Source of the DNA: Arsukibacterium sp. MJ3
Lineage (GTDB): Bacteria; Pseudomonadota; Gammaproteobacteria; Enterobacterales; Alteromonadaceae
Assembly (NCBI RefSeq): GCF_000987765.1
Contig: NZ_LAHP01000014.1
Coordinates: forward strand, 1 to 64,000
Reading direction: 5' to 3'
Length of the DNA stretch: 64,000 bases
Numbering within the stretch: position 1 is the first letter of the stretch; every line of letters begins with the position of its first letter. The notes beneath the pieces were generated by a model. The model was not told the origin of the DNA and did no database searches. It saw only the letters and a program-made list of their open reading frames with translations. This document shows, piece after piece, positions 49,063 through 59,494 of this stretch. A program made the position numbers and the translations under genes.

Positions 49063-51378
49063 TTACTTTTTAAATTTAGCTAATGCATCAGCAAAGGCAT
49101 TGCCCATTGCCGCATTGCCCGGTTCAGCTTTGGCTGTTTTGCCCGGCTGCCGGTTAGGCTTGTTAATGCCTGCCCCTTTTGTTACTGGTTTATCTTGAGC
49201 AGCTGCTTGAGGTTGTTCATCTAGTCGCATAGTTAGCGCTATGCGTTTTCTGCTAAGGTCGATATCTAACACCTTCACTTTGACAATATCGCCAGCTTTA
49301 ACTATTTGGTGTGGGTCGCTGACAAACTTATCTGTCAACGATGAGATATGCACTAGACCGTCCTGATGCACACCAATATCCACAAAAGCGCCAAAGTTGG
49401 TAACGTTGGTAATAACGCCTTCCAGTAACATGCCAACTTTAAGATCCTGTAGGGTTTCCACGCCGTCTTTAAAACTGGCCGTTTTAAATTCTGGCCTTGG
49501 GTCGCGACCCGGTTTATCCAGCTCTTTTAAAATATCGTTGATGGTGGGTAAACCAAAATGTTCATCAACAAAGGCTGTCGCATCTATGCTATTTAAAAAA
49601 CTGCTATTGCCAATAATATTCAGTACCGACTGTTGCTGGGTGCTGAGAATTTTTTCAACCAATGGATAGGCTTCCGGATGAACTGCTGAAGCGTCCAACG
49701 GGTTTTTACCGTTGTTAATGCGTAAAAACCCTGCGGCCTGCTCATAGGCTTTTGGTCCCAGGCGCGGCACTTTTAACAGCTCTTTACGCTCGTTAAAGCG
49801 GCCATGTTCGTCCCGGTATTGCACAATGTTTTGGGCCAGGGTTTTGTTTAAACCGGCTACCCGCGCTAATAACGCGGCAGACGCGGTATTTAAATCAACT
49901 CCTACTGCGGTAACGCAGTCTTCTACCACCGCATCTAATGAGCGGGTTAATAAGCTTTGATTAACGTCATGCTGATATTGGCCAACACCAATGGCCTTAG
50001 GTTCAATTTTAACCAGTTCAGCCAACGGATCCTGCAAGCGACGGCCAATAGACACGGCACCGCGCAGCGAAACGTCGAGATTAGGAAACTCTAAAGCCGC
50101 TAGCTCCGAGGCCGAATAAATTGAGGCACCGGCTTCAGACACCATCACTTTACTAAGCTGCTCATTATTGACCACTTTAATCACCTCGCCCGCAAGCTTG
50201 TCGGTTTCCCGTGAGGCGGTGCCATTACCAATAGCAATCAGTTCAATCTTATGTTGCTGGCACAACTGACTGAGCGTGCGCACTGATTTATCCCATAAGT
50301 TTTGCGGCGCATGTGGAAAAATGGTGGTATGGGTTAACAACTTACCGGTTTCGTCAATAAGGGTACATTTAACTCCGGTGCGTAAGCCAGGATCTAATGC
50401 AAGTGTGCGGCGCATGCCTGCCGGTGCGGCCATTAATAAATCGGCCATATTGCGGGCAAATACTTTAATGGCTTCCACTTCAGCACGCTCGCGCAGCTCA
50501 CTGAGCAAGTCATTTTCCAGATGCAAATGCAGTTTTACTTTCCAGGTCCATTGCACTACGGTGCGTAAAAACGCATCGGCTGGCCGTTGTTGCATCTTAA
50601 TGGCAAAGTGATCGGCGACCATTTGTTCACACAACGCATGTGCCGAAGTTTCATCACTGTCAGGCACTAACTGTAATTGCAGCACGCCTTCATTGCGGCC
50701 ACGAAACATTGCCAGCGCCCGGTGTGACGGAATGTTTTTCCATTGTTCGGTGTGGCTGAAATAATCGCGGAACTTGGCGCCTGCCTGCTCTTTACCCGTA
50801 ACAACCGTACTTTTTAATATGGCATCGCGACTGAGTTTAGTGCGTAACCGGGCCAGCAGAGCGGCGTCTTCGGCAAAACGTTCCATCAGAATAAACTTAA
50901 CTCCATCCAGTACTGCTTTGGTATCGGTATAGCCAGCATCGCTATTTAAATAGGCTGCAGCCTGTTGTTCTGGATCGCACTCCGGGTTACCAACAATAGT
51001 CTCGGCCAGCGGCGCCAAGCCAGCTTCAATGGCCATCTGGCCTTTAGTGCGACGCTTTGCCTTGTATGGCAGGTATAAATCTTCTAATCGGGTTTTGTTA
51101 TCGGCAGCCAGAATGTCGCGTTGCAGCTCGGGGGTTAGCTTGCCTTGCTCGTCGATGGTTTTTAAAATAACCTGACGCCGCTCTTCCAACTCGCGCAAAT
51201 AATTTAGTCGTTGATCAAGTAAGCGTAATTGGGTGTCGTCCAGTGCGCCGGTAACCTCTTTGCGATAGCGGGCTATAAATGGCACCGTAGCGCCTTCATC
51301 TAACAAAGCAATGGCGGCTGCTACCTGTTCAGGACGTGCGGCAATTTCGCTGGCTATTTGTTTAACTATCATTGACAT
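49063..51378 (-). CDS. tex: Tex family RNA-binding transcription accessory protein
   Basis: 771 residues from the ATG at 51378 (E. coli YhgF 773). Domains in order: N-terminal helical HTH-like region, YqgF-like nuclease-fold domain with [17 protein letters not shown], two helix-hairpin-helix units and a C-terminal S1 RNA-binding domain ([20 protein letters not shown]). A basic low-complexity tail follows. Supports toxin and virulence gene expression in some pathogens; its exact step in transcription is not settled. A GTG or ATG further upstream (51420) is possible. Confidence 0.93.
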   Translation of the reverse strand: MSMIVKQIASEIAARPEQVAAAIALLDEGATVPFIARYRKEVTGALDDTQLRLLDQRLNYLRELEERRQVILKTIDEQGKLTPELQRDILAADNKTRLEDLYLPYKAKRRTKGQMAIEAGLAPLAETIVGNPECDPEQQAAAYLNSDAGYTDTKAVLDGVKFILMERFAEDAALLARLRTKLSRDAILKSTVVTGKEQAGAKFRDYFSHTEQWKNIPSHRALAMFRGRNEGVLQLQLVPDSDETSAHALCEQMVADHFAIKMQQRPADAFLRTVVQWTWKVKLHLHLENDLLSELRERAEVEAIKVFARNMADLLMAAPAGMRRTLALDPGLRTGVKCTLIDETGKLLTHTTIFPHAPQNLWDKSVRTLSQLCQQHKIELIAIGNGTASRETDKLAGEVIKVVNNEQLSKVMVSEAGASIYSASELAALEFPNLDVSLRGAVSIGRRLQDPLAELVKIEPKAIGVGQYQHDVNQSLLTRSLDAVVEDCVTAVGVDLNTASAALLARVAGLNKTLAQNIVQYRDEHGRFNERKELLKVPRLGPKAYEQAAGFLRINNGKNPLDASAVHPEAYPLVEKILSTQQQSVLNIIGNSSFLNSIDATAFVDEHFGLPTINDILKELDKPGRDPRPEFKTASFKDGVETLQDLKVGMLLEGVITNVTNFGAFVDIGVHQDGLVHISSLTDKFVSDPHQIVKAGDIVKVKVLDIDLSRKRIALTMRLDEQPQAAAQDKPVTKGAGINKPNRQPGKTAKAEPGNAAMGNAFADALAKFKK

Positions 51379-51445
51379 AACTATGGGATCCTTCGGCTTT
51401 GCGGCCCTAGTGGCAGGCAAAGTACGCTACGTAGTATAAAAACAG

Positions 51446-51482
51446 GTTGGATTGTCACCTTTCGGCACCAAAAAATCCAATC
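51446..51482. repeat. imperfect inverted repeat upstream of the small lipoprotein
   Basis: GGTTGGATT near 51445-51453 pairs with AATCCAATC at about 51474-51482 (8 of 9 bases), loop 20. It lies in the 209-base gap between divergent tex and the small lipoprotein gene. Possible operator; no function proven. Confidence 0.35.
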
Positions 51483-51587
51483 AGATTATACGCCAAAGTC
51501 ACAACATTCTGCGGTAATAGCGTGGTCGCTTGGTTAAAAAATACGCTATACTGAATGTGGATTTTAGCATTACCGGAGGGTTTTAAA

Positions 51588-51791
51588 ATGAAATCTCGTC
51601 CTCAGCTATACGTGTTGCTACCAACTATTGTCTTGCTTGCTGCCTGCAGTACTGTACCTCAATACCAAATTCAACCAGATTACGATTATATCCAACAAGT
51701 CGAAAACTCTTCAAAAGTCAGCTCGCATACTGCTACGGTATATTGGGTTAACCCACCAATAAAACGGCAACAACAGCAGGAAAATAAATAA
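51588..51791 (+). CDS. small lipoprotein, function unknown
   Basis: 67 residues with a lipoprotein signal peptide ending LLAACS. The mature part is short and polar, ending in a Gln/Lys tail. The ATG at 51588 has a GGAGG site eight bases upstream; an in-frame ATG at 51555 lacks one. A -10-like TATACT lies at 51547-51552. A terminator follows at 51818-51849, so it is a single-gene unit. Not recognised as a known family. Confidence 0.6.
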   Translation: MKSRPQLYVLLPTIVLLAACSTVPQYQIQPDYDYIQQVENSSKVSSHTATVYWVNPPIKRQQQQENK

Positions 51792-51817
51792 GACTGAAAA
51801 ATTTTGTAACATAGTTT

Positions 51818-51849
51818 AACCGCCATAGCAGTAACAGTGGCGGTTTTTT
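51818..51849 (+). terminator. terminator between small lipoprotein gene and ompR
   Basis: AACCGCCA (51818-51825) and TGGCGGTT (51838-51845) form an 8-base stem over a 12-base loop, followed by T residues to 51849. Confidence 0.8.
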
Positions 51850-51885
51850 AGTTTATAGTGAGAAAAAATAACAGGATAGTGGGTT

Positions 51886-52611
51886 ATGGCCAGCCAGGAA
51901 ACTTTGAAAATTATTGTAGTAGATGATGATTTACGTTTGCGGGCTTTACTGGAGCGCTATCTGGCGGAGCAGGGTTATCAGGTTCGGGGTGTTGGCAATT
52001 TCGAGCAAATGCAGCGGCTGATGGAGCGCGAGCACTTTCATCTGGTGGTACTTGATTTAATGTTGCCAGGCGAAGATGGCTTGTCGATATGCCGCAAGTT
52101 ACGCCAACAAAATAACGATGTACCTATTATTATGTTAACCGCTAAAGGTGATGAAGTTGACAGGATAATTGGCCTAGAAATGGGTGCCGACGATTATTTA
52201 CCTAAACCTTTTAACCCCCGTGAGCTATTGGCAAGAATTCGCGCGGTGTTACGGCGTAAGAGTAAAGATTTACCCGGCGCGCCATCGCAGGAAGAAACCA
52301 TAATTAGCTTTGGGCCTTTTACCTTTAATTTGGCCACCCGCGAAATGCGCAAGGGTGACCAGCCGCTGCCACTGACCAGTGGAGAATACGCCGTGTTAAA
52401 AGTACTTGTCAGTCACCCGCGTGAGCCCTTGTCACGCGATAAGCTGATGAACCAGGCTCGTGGGCGTGATTATTCTGCGATGGAGCGCAGCATTGACGTG
52501 CAGGTATCGCGTTTACGTCGCATGCTGGAGGACGATGCATCGAATCCGCGTTACATTCAAACCGTTTGGGGATTGGGGTATGTTTTTGTGCCCGACGGCA
52601 GTATTGTCTGA
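51886..52611 (+). CDS. ompR: response regulator OmpR
   Basis: 241 residues. Receiver domain with Asp13-Asp14-Asp15, the phosphorylated Asp57 in [10 protein letters not shown] and a C-terminal winged-helix DNA-binding domain ([12 protein letters not shown] and [10 protein letters not shown]). Works with EnvZ to answer osmotic and other envelope conditions. Its stop shares a base with the envZ start (TGATG). The ompR-envZ then subtilase order replaces the ompR-envZ-pckA region of enterics. Confidence 0.95.
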   Translation: MASQETLKIIVVDDDLRLRALLERYLAEQGYQVRGVGNFEQMQRLMEREHFHLVVLDLMLPGEDGLSICRKLRQQNNDVPIIMLTAKGDEVDRIIGLEMGADDYLPKPFNPRELLARIRAVLRRKSKDLPGAPSQEETIISFGPFTFNLATREMRKGDQPLPLTSGEYAVLKVLVSHPREPLSRDKLMNQARGRDYSAMERSIDVQVSRLRRMLEDDASNPRYIQTVWGLGYVFVPDGSIV

Positions 52612-53924
52612 TGCGGTTACTGCCACGCAGTGCCTTTGGCCAAACGGTATTTTTAATTGGTTTTTTATTACTGATTAACCAGCTGGTGTCGTATGTGTCA
52701 GTGGCGCTATACTTTATTAAACCTACTACTCAGCAAATTAATCACCTTATTGCCAAGCAAATAAAAGTAGTTTTTCTTGATACTAATCAGCATACACCAC
52801 TGTTATCAGCCGAACTAACCCAGCGCTTCAGTGAGGCGACTGGTATTGCGGTTTACAACCAAGCTGAGGCAATGAAAAACGGTTTGGCTAATACTCGCTA
52901 CTATGGCTATTTTTCAGAGCAAATGTCAGCTGAATTAGGCGGCGAAGCACTGGTGCATATTGAGCAAGGCGATACCTTTGCTTTTTGGGTGCAGCCGCCA
53001 CAGGCGCCACAATACTGGGTAAAAGTACCGTTATCAGGCCTGGATGAAACAGACTTCTCGCCTTTAACATTTTATTTATTACTGATAGGCGTGTTAAGTG
53101 TGGGCGGCGCCTGGGTATTTGCCCGTCATTTAAACCGTCCCTTAAAGTTATTACAGCAAGCTGCTCTTCAAGTTGGACGAGGGGATATTCCGCCGCCACT
53201 AAGTGCCGACAAAGGTTCTACTGAAATTATTGCGGTGATCCGGGCGTTTAACTACATGGCAGAGGGCATTAAGCGGTTAGAGCAAGACCGGGCCTTGTTA
53301 ATGGCCGGCGTGTCACATGACTTACGCACACCATTAACCCGAATTCGTTTGGCATCGGAAATGATGAGTGAGCCGGATAGCTGGATCCGTGATGGCATTA
53401 TTAATGATATCGAAGATATGAATGCCATTATTGACCAGTTTATTGATTTTTTACGCCACCATAAACAAGAGGCCTTACAAAGCGTTAATTTGAACGAACT
53501 AATATACGAATTAGTGCAGGCTGAGCACGTGCAACAACGGCATTTTATTACCGAACTTGATCCGAAATTACCGACAATTATGCTACGTAAAATAGCTATA
53601 AAACGGATGCTGAACAATCTGTTAGAAAATGCTCTGCGCTACAGTGATGGTGATATTGCAATAACCACAGGCTATGAAAAAAGCCGCAAACAACTTTTCC
53701 TGGAAGTGCGCGATCATGGCCCGGGTATACCAGAACATAAAATGGAGGCTATGTTTGCGCCTTTTACCCAAGGTGATGAAGCGCGTGGCAGTGGTGGCTC
53801 TGGTTTAGGCTTGGCCATTATTAAAAAAATCGTCGATATGCATCAGGGCAGTATCAGATTATTTAATCATGCTCATGGGGGGTTGGTGGTAAGGGTATAT
53901 TTTTCGGTTAAAGCTGCTAATTAA
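52611..53924 (+). CDS. envZ: osmosensor histidine kinase EnvZ
   Basis: 437 residues from the ATG at 52611. An N-terminal helix (about 12-35), a periplasmic domain, a second helix (about 155-175), a HAMP linker, then the H box [16 protein letters not shown] with His236. N box [14 protein letters not shown] and G boxes DHGPGIP and GSGLGLAI follow. Autophosphorylates and transfers phosphate to OmpR. Start upstream at 52566 lies inside ompR and is less likely. Confidence 0.94.
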   Translation: MRLLPRSAFGQTVFLIGFLLLINQLVSYVSVALYFIKPTTQQINHLIAKQIKVVFLDTNQHTPLLSAELTQRFSEATGIAVYNQAEAMKNGLANTRYYGYFSEQMSAELGGEALVHIEQGDTFAFWVQPPQAPQYWVKVPLSGLDETDFSPLTFYLLLIGVLSVGGAWVFARHLNRPLKLLQQAALQVGRGDIPPPLSADKGSTEIIAVIRAFNYMAEGIKRLEQDRALLMAGVSHDLRTPLTRIRLASEMMSEPDSWIRDGIINDIEDMNAIIDQFIDFLRHHKQEALQSVNLNELIYELVQAEHVQQRHFITELDPKLPTIMLRKIAIKRMLNNLLENALRYSDGDIAITTGYEKSRKQLFLEVRDHGPGIPEHKMEAMFAPFTQGDEARGSGGSGLGLAIIKKIVDMHQGSIRLFNHAHGGLVVRVYFSVKAAN

Positions 53925-54287
53925 AACAATATGTAATTAAAGAAAGCCAAAAAGTTGCATGTGTCGCCAGCGAGTAGCTAAGTGAAATTTTTATAAAAGA
54001 TGCTTGTTTGCAAGGCACTGTCAACTTTCGATAACGAAAATGATGCTTTTAACGGCAGTTTGTCGCACTCACTTACAAATTACTAATTACATCGGGTAAC
54101 ATCTGTGATAAAACGAATTGCAGTTCAAATAAGGCAAACTAACTTTTTGGCTGCTTACGCTGATGCGTGATCTGAACTGTCAGAAGAAAAAACAATGTTG
54201 TCTGTGCTTTTAGCTGAACCCTCTTTAGCTGCAAGACAATAATAAAAATAATATTAAAGTACAAAAGCAGTACAAAAGGAGATTACC
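53925..54287. promoter_or_regulatory. 363-base upstream region of the subtilase gene
   Basis: No gene is visible here. The last part has an 11-base tandem duplication, AGTACAAAAGC (54258-54268) and AGTACAAAAGG (54269-54279), the second copy carrying the ribosome site. The stretch is AT-rich and long enough for a promoter with regulator sites. I cannot assign a -10/-35 with confidence. Confidence 0.4.
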
Positions 54288-57200
54288 TTGGGAACTATGA
54301 ATAAAGCCTTATTGGCAACGGCTGTCAGCTTAGCAATTGCTGGTTATGCCCATGCCGGTATTACAAAAATAAAGCCCGTCAGTCAGCAGAGTGTCCATGA
54401 GATATTCGGCGACGTTACTGTGAGTTTAGACGAGCAAGCCCCCGCGGCCTGGTATGTATTATTAAAAGCCCCAGCTGCCAGTGATGCATTGCAAGGCGAT
54501 CAGTTCGATAAAGCAATGGCTCAGCAATACTCGCTGGATGCAGCAAATGCCCAGCAAAGCGTTAGTCAGGTATTATTCAGCCTGAACCCCGATGCTCAAA
54601 TATTAACTAAAACTACCAAACTCGCTGCCGGCATGGTTATTATTGCCGACGCTGCAACACTTCAGGCGTTAAAACAAAACGCTCTGGTGGCCGACATTAT
54701 GCCGCTGTATGACAGTGAATTACATGTTGCGGACAGTGCTGAATATATAAAAGCGGTTCAAACCGTGCAGTCAGGTAAAGCAACGGGTGCTGGTATCAAA
54801 GTTGCAATTTTAGACAGTGGAGTTGACTTTACCCATGCTATTTTTGGTGGGTTAGGTACTCCGGAAGCCTATGCTGCAGCGTTTGCTGACCAAACCACAC
54901 CGGTGTGGCCACAAGGACAGGTTAAAGGCGGTTACGATTTTGTTAACAAAGATCCTAACCCGATTGACCCACCAACGGGTGGTCACGGTACTTCAGTAGC
55001 TCACTCGGTAACGGGTATTGCTCCTGACGTAGATTTATATGCTTACACGGTTTGTACCGGTACCTGTTCTGCAGCCAACCAGATCTCGGCACTTGAAGCG
55101 GCAATGGATCCCAATGGCGATGGCAATCTGGCAGATCGGGTTGATATTATTAATATGTCACTGGGTGGTCAGTTTGGTTCTTCATCAACGGTTTCAGGTA
55201 CCCAGTTTCTGATCCAGCGCGCGGCACAGCTAGGCGTCAATATGGTTATCTCTGCCGGTAATGACGGTAATGTGCCATTTAGGGTGGGCGGTCCAAGTAC
55301 CACACCTAATGCGTTATCTGTTGGTGCCATGACTCATCCGACAACCTTGGTCGGTGTTTTTGACAGTGCAGAGATAGAAGGCGACACGGTAGCGATGGTT
55401 GCTGCAGGTTTTAACCCTACTTTCAACTTTTCTTTTAACTCTACCAGTACCCCTTTAGTCCGGGTGCCTGGCGATTATACGGCTTGTAATACGCTGGCCG
55501 CAGATGCTGACCTAACGGGTAAAGCCGTTCTCCTTTCACGTGGTACTTGTGCATTCTCACTAAAAGTACTTAATGCTCAGGCCCGTGGTGCGGCTTTTGT
55601 TATTATCGCCAACAGTAACCCGGGCGAAGCGCCTATCTCCGCAGGTGGCGATGGTACTGGCGTGACTATTCCGGCGGTAATGATTACCAAAGAAGTAGGT
55701 GATGCCATCAATGCGATGTTGTTGGCGGGTTCAGAAGTTAGTTACGATATTACCTCTGAGGGCAAATCAGGTGCGGGTGCTATAGCTGGCTTTACGTCGC
55801 GTGGTCCGTCAATGGATGGTTTGTTAAAGCCAGAAATTACTGCTCCGGGCGTATCAATTGACGTAGCCCGAGTTGGAACCGGTACCGGTACGGCGCCAGT
55901 AAACGGCACTTCTTTCTCAGGTCCTATTACCGCAGGTGCAGCTGCGTTGTTGCGTGAAGCCTTGCCTGATCGTAATGCTGCTGAAATTAAAGCAACATTA
56001 ATGAACTCTGCCAACCTAGATGTATTTATGGAACCACGAGCCATTAATCCAACAGCGGCAGCAGCTCCAATTAGTTTGATTGGCGCTGGTTTAGTGGATG
56101 TTGAAAAAGCAGTGAATTTACCGGTAGCAGCTTGGGTGCATGACGCTGCTTTTGCTACCCGTCAGGCGGCATTGTCGTTTGGGTTACAAACGTTAACTGC
56201 AGTAAGTAGCATGACCAAAACGGTTACTCTGAAAAATTTCAGCATGCAAGAGCGTATTTATCAGCTGACTATTAAAGATCGTTTTGCCGATAAAACGGCA
56301 ACTGGCGCGACTAGTTGGCAACATCCTGCAACAGTTACCGTCCCTGCTGGCCAAACGGTGCACTTTGATGTGACCTTAACCGTTGATCCGTCGAAATTAC
56401 CGGAATTTGGTTTAGTTAACGGATTAACCTGGACTAATGTTGGTGCCGCCGACGCATTAAGCCAGGCAGAGTTTGATGGTGCCTTGGTCTTTAATGACAC
56501 CAGTACCAGTAGTCAGCATGACTTGCATATGGTTTATCATATTATTCCAAAACCTGCTGCCCAACTAACGCTGGCTAGCGAAATGGTCGAAGATGAGCTG
56601 GTTAATACCTTAACCAATACCGGCGTAATACCCGTTGAACCAGTAGCTTCAGCATTAGTTGCAACCTCACCCGTTAATGCTGCGTTAATGCCACAGCACG
56701 ACATGCTGGCTGTTACTTTAAATGTTGAACCAGCACCGTTCTGTAGCAGTGGTTATGCACTTTACCCAACCTTTCATCTGGCGGGCGGCATTAACCATTT
56801 ACTGCAAGGTAACTATGCAGTTGATTTAGATATTAATGGTGATGGTACACTAGATTACACCATGAATACCTTATTGATTACCCGTCTTGGCGCTACCTAT
56901 GCGGCTTATCCAGGTGTCATGATATCGTTTAATACCCGTTTTGGAGTGTTATCGGGTGAACTGGGTGATGTCTATCATTATGCTGGTGGCAAGCAGGTTA
57001 CACTGGAGTCTTGTTTTGAAGATATTGGCATGACAGCTGATGATATAGGCAGCGACATTGTTGCTCGTTTCAGAACTAATGCGAATGGCTTTGCACTTAA
57101 TTCAGCCAATACAGCAGACGAATTAGTTAGCTTGGTTAGGGTTGATTTAACCCCGGCAATAAGCTTGTCGTCTGTTGCTATGCCACAAGCAGTTGAAGAG

Positions 57201-58013
57201 GGTGAAACACCTGTTGATACTACGGTTGAAATTTTAGCACCAGGTGAAAAAGCGTATGTTAAGCGTGATGCAAATGACAGCCGCAGCTTTGTAATGTTGT
57301 CAGCCCAGGCTGAAGCGGTTGCCATTGCTAACTTTAATGCCCCGGTAGCCGAACCAGTTATTGTGGCCGATCAGGTGGTTATGGTTGCAGAGAATACTGC
57401 TAACGGAACAGTGATTGGGCAAGTTACCGCAACGAGTGACTTTAGAACCGTGATTACTGAAATTGTTACTTTGGCTAGCAGCTCAAATGCGTTTAGCATT
57501 AGCAGTAGCGGTGCTATTACCGTAGCAAATGCTGCAGCGCTTGACTATGAAGCAGGAATGATGGAAGTAACGTTTGAAGTTGCGGCAATTGATGCCAATG
57601 GTGCTGTGTCTGCACCTGCAATGCTAACGGTAATGGTAAGCAACGTGCCAGACGAACAGCCTATAGTAACGGTGAACCTGACCAGCAGTGAAGTGCTAAT
57701 TGGTAGCGCTGCGGGTGCTGTAATAGGCAATGTTACAGCTACAATCACTGAGGCAAATGCCAATCTGGTTAGCCTTACCAGCAACAATTCATTGTTCAGA
57801 GTAGACAATGGCCGACTTGTTTTAGCCAGGATGCCGGTTAAATCGGATGTTCGTGTTCAGACTGTGACGATTACTGCTACTGACAGTGCCGGCATGCAAG
57901 GCACTGCCAACGTTCAGGTAACTGTCAACAAAGGTTCTGGTGGCAGTCTAGGCTTGTTTGGCTTGCTGTTACTACCTTTAGTGTTATTACGTCGACGCTT
58001 TAACGCTAAATAG
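54288..58013 (+). CDS. S8 subtilisin-family serine protease with PA insert and GlyGly-CTERM tail
   Basis: 1241 residues, probably secreted. A signal peptide ends AHA (about 23). An inhibitor-like prodomain (about 40-150) precedes the peptidase domain with Asp176 (LDSGVDFTH), His233 (GGHGTSVAHS) and Ser542 (NGTSFSGP). A PA domain insert lies between His and Ser (about 380-470). C-terminal beta-rich repeats of cadherin type follow (VMVAENTANGTVIGQVTA, about 1030-1210). The last residues, GSGGSLGLFG then a hydrophobic stretch and RRRFNAK, form a GlyGly-CTERM-like sorting signal, known for rhombosortase and type II secretion substrates. The start is TTG at 54288, chosen because AGGAG lies six bases before it; ATG 54297 has no close site. 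Confidence 0.88.
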   Translation: MGTMNKALLATAVSLAIAGYAHAGITKIKPVSQQSVHEIFGDVTVSLDEQAPAAWYVLLKAPAASDALQGDQFDKAMAQQYSLDAANAQQSVSQVLFSLNPDAQILTKTTKLAAGMVIIADAATLQALKQNALVADIMPLYDSELHVADSAEYIKAVQTVQSGKATGAGIKVAILDSGVDFTHAIFGGLGTPEAYAAAFADQTTPVWPQGQVKGGYDFVNKDPNPIDPPTGGHGTSVAHSVTGIAPDVDLYAYTVCTGTCSAANQISALEAAMDPNGDGNLADRVDIINMSLGGQFGSSSTVSGTQFLIQRAAQLGVNMVISAGNDGNVPFRVGGPSTTPNALSVGAMTHPTTLVGVFDSAEIEGDTVAMVAAGFNPTFNFSFNSTSTPLVRVPGDYTACNTLAADADLTGKAVLLSRGTCAFSLKVLNAQARGAAFVIIANSNPGEAPISAGGDGTGVTIPAVMITKEVGDAINAMLLAGSEVSYDITSEGKSGAGAIAGFTSRGPSMDGLLKPEITAPGVSIDVARVGTGTGTAPVNGTSFSGPITAGAAALLREALPDRNAAEIKATLMNSANLDVFMEPRAINPTAAAAPISLIGAGLVDVEKAVNLPVAAWVHDAAFATRQAALSFGLQTLTAVSSMTKTVTLKNFSMQERIYQLTIKDRFADKTATGATSWQHPATVTVPAGQTVHFDVTLTVDPSKLPEFGLVNGLTWTNVGAADALSQAEFDGALVFNDTSTSSQHDLHMVYHIIPKPAAQLTLASEMVEDELVNTLTNTGVIPVEPVASALVATSPVNAALMPQHDMLAVTLNVEPAPFCSSGYALYPTFHLAGGINHLLQGNYAVDLDINGDGTLDYTMNTLLITRLGATYAAYPGVMISFNTRFGVLSGELGDVYHYAGGKQVTLESCFEDIGMTADDIGSDIVARFRTNANGFALNSANTADELVSLVRVDLTPAISLSSVAMPQAVEEGETPVDTTVEILAPGEKAYVKRDANDSRSFVMLSAQAEAVAIANFNAPVAEPVIVADQVVMVAENTANGTVIGQVTATSDFRTVITEIVTLASSSNAFSISSSGAITVANAAALDYEAGMMEVTFEVAAIDANGAVSAPAMLTVMVSNVPDEQPIVTVNLTSSEVLIGSAAGAVIGNVTATITEANANLVSLTSNNSLFRVDNGRLVLARMPVKSDVRVQTVTITATDSAGMQGTANVQVTVNKGSGGSLGLFGLLLLPLVLLRRRFNAK

Positions 58014-58033
58014 GTTATTGTAGATTGATAGCA

Positions 58034-58060
58034 AAAGCCCCGCAACAGCGGGGCTTTTTT
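58034..58060. terminator. bidirectional terminator between the subtilase gene and hslO
   Basis: AAAGCCCCGC (58034-58043) and GCGGGGCTTT form a stable stem with loop AACA, followed by a T run on the plus strand. A residues precede it on the other side for hslO, whose stop codon abuts the hairpin. Confidence 0.85.
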
Positions 58061-58905
58061 TATAACGCATCACTTATTTGCTGCAGTTCAACCGGATTAA
58101 ATTTATAGCACATATTGCAGTATTCACAGGTCATTTCGAGTGATCCTTCGGCAATATGTTCACTGAGTGCTTGCTTGCCGATGCTGTATAACGCGGTTTT
58201 ACATTTTTCTTTTGAGCAACCACAGACAAAATGTATATCTTGCGCCGGAAATAACTCAACTTGTTCCTGATGAAACAACCGATACAACATTTGCTCAGCA
58301 GGTAAGGATAATAATTCGCTGCCCGTTATGGTATCGGCCAATATGACTAATTCGGCAAAATCGGCGGCAGCTTTTTCAGGTTCCACTGGCAGTACCTGCA
58401 ACATAAAACCGGCTGCAGTATTTTTGCTGGCAATGTCAGTATAAATGTACAAGCGGGTGGGGAGTTGCTCAGATTGGGCAAAATAGCTCTCTAAGGTGCT
58501 GGTTAGGCCATCGCCGGTTAGCGGTATGATGCCCTGATAACGTTCACCTTGCTTCGGGGTAATGGTGACGATCATATAGCCTTCACCAATTAATTCCCGA
58601 AAGCTATCGCCGCTCAGTTCTGCCTGCAGTCGAACTACTGCCCGGAAGTTTTGCTTGTTGTCGCCGTTTACTGCGGCAAATTTTACCGGCCCATCACCTT
58701 GCAGTTGTACGGCAATTTCACCATCAAATTTAAGCGTAGCAGTAATTAAGCTGGTTGCGACGACCAGTTCAGCCAGTAATTGCTTTACCGGCAGCGGGTA
58801 ATGATGGTTTTGCAGCATTTGATCCAAACTGTCAGCCACATGTACCAGCTCGCCTCGTACGTGTTTTTGTTGAAACAAAAAACGGTGTAATTTATCAGGG
58901 ATCAT
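58060..58905 (-). CDS. hslO: redox-regulated molecular chaperone Hsp33
   Basis: 281 residues. The N-terminal core domain is followed by the linker and the C-terminal zinc switch: VCGCSKEKC (Cys-x-Cys) and CEYCNMCY (Cys-x2-Cys). Zinc is lost and disulfides form on oxidation with heat, turning on chaperone holding. Paired with hslR as in E. coli, and downstream of the same heat-shock gene set. Confidence 0.95.
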   Translation of the reverse strand: MIPDKLHRFLFQQKHVRGELVHVADSLDQMLQNHHYPLPVKQLLAELVVATSLITATLKFDGEIAVQLQGDGPVKFAAVNGDNKQNFRAVVRLQAELSGDSFRELIGEGYMIVTITPKQGERYQGIIPLTGDGLTSTLESYFAQSEQLPTRLYIYTDIASKNTAAGFMLQVLPVEPEKAAADFAELVILADTITGSELLSLPAEQMLYRLFHQEQVELFPAQDIHFVCGCSKEKCKTALYSIGKQALSEHIAEGSLEMTCEYCNMCYKFNPVELQQISDAL

Positions 58906-58915
58906 AGTGTCTCTC

Positions 58916-59326
58916 TTACTGCTTGGATTTTAAAAGGAGTAACTGGCGGCGCATTTTTTTATCCGGCTTAGTATCGGGGTGCGGTGCAAACAAGCTATTC
59001 GTTTTGCGTAGCTCCGCTCGTGCCAGGCGCTGCTCAGTGCTCGCTGCGGTTTCATGGTATAACGCTTGGGCAAGTGCTGCAGCCAGGCGTTTTTCTGACA
59101 AACCCAGCACCTCTACCACTTTATCGTCAGTACCTTGGGCAAGTTTAATAATGGCGCCAACTTCTACCTGGCGGCTTGCTTTGCAGCGCTGGCCATTGTA
59201 GTGTACTTTGCCACCGTCGATCATGCTTTTAGCCAAGCCGCGGGTTTTATAAAAACGGCATGCCCACAGCCATTTATCCAGACGAATACTGTCATTCTGC
59301 TGCTGTTTGGCCTGAGGTGTTGTCAT
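58916..59326 (-). CDS. hslR: ribosome-associated heat shock protein Hsp15
   Basis: 136 residues. An S4 RNA-binding domain in the first 60 residues (RLDKWLWACRFYKTRGLAKSM and VHYNGQRCKASR), then a basic helical tail ending LLLLKSKQ. Hsp15 rescues 50S subunits carrying nascent chains after heat shock. Ten bases separate its stop from hslO. A perfect TATAAT is visible on its strand at 59356-59361, with no clear -35. Confidence 0.94.
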   Translation of the reverse strand: MTTPQAKQQQNDSIRLDKWLWACRFYKTRGLAKSMIDGGKVHYNGQRCKASRQVEVGAIIKLAQGTDDKVVEVLGLSEKRLAAALAQALYHETAASTEQRLARAELRKTNSLFAPHPDTKPDKKMRRQLLLLKSKQ

Positions 59327-59355
59327 AATTAACCTATATGCTGAACTGAAAGTGC

Positions 59356-59361
59356 ATTATA
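59356..59361 (-). promoter_or_regulatory. possible -10 element for hslR
   Basis: TATAAT on the minus strand lies 30 bases before the hslR ATG. No good -35 is present at 17 bases and no sigma32 consensus was found. Confidence 0.3.
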
Positions 59362-59494
59362 GTGCCAAACGAGCGGTGAAGCGTACACTAAGGATTATTT
59401 TTACTGTTAGTAAGTTGTGAAAATAACCGCTGGCTCTTGTTGGCTGCCCGACAACTGAGTAAGATGAAGCTGAAACTATTATAAGAAAGCTGAG

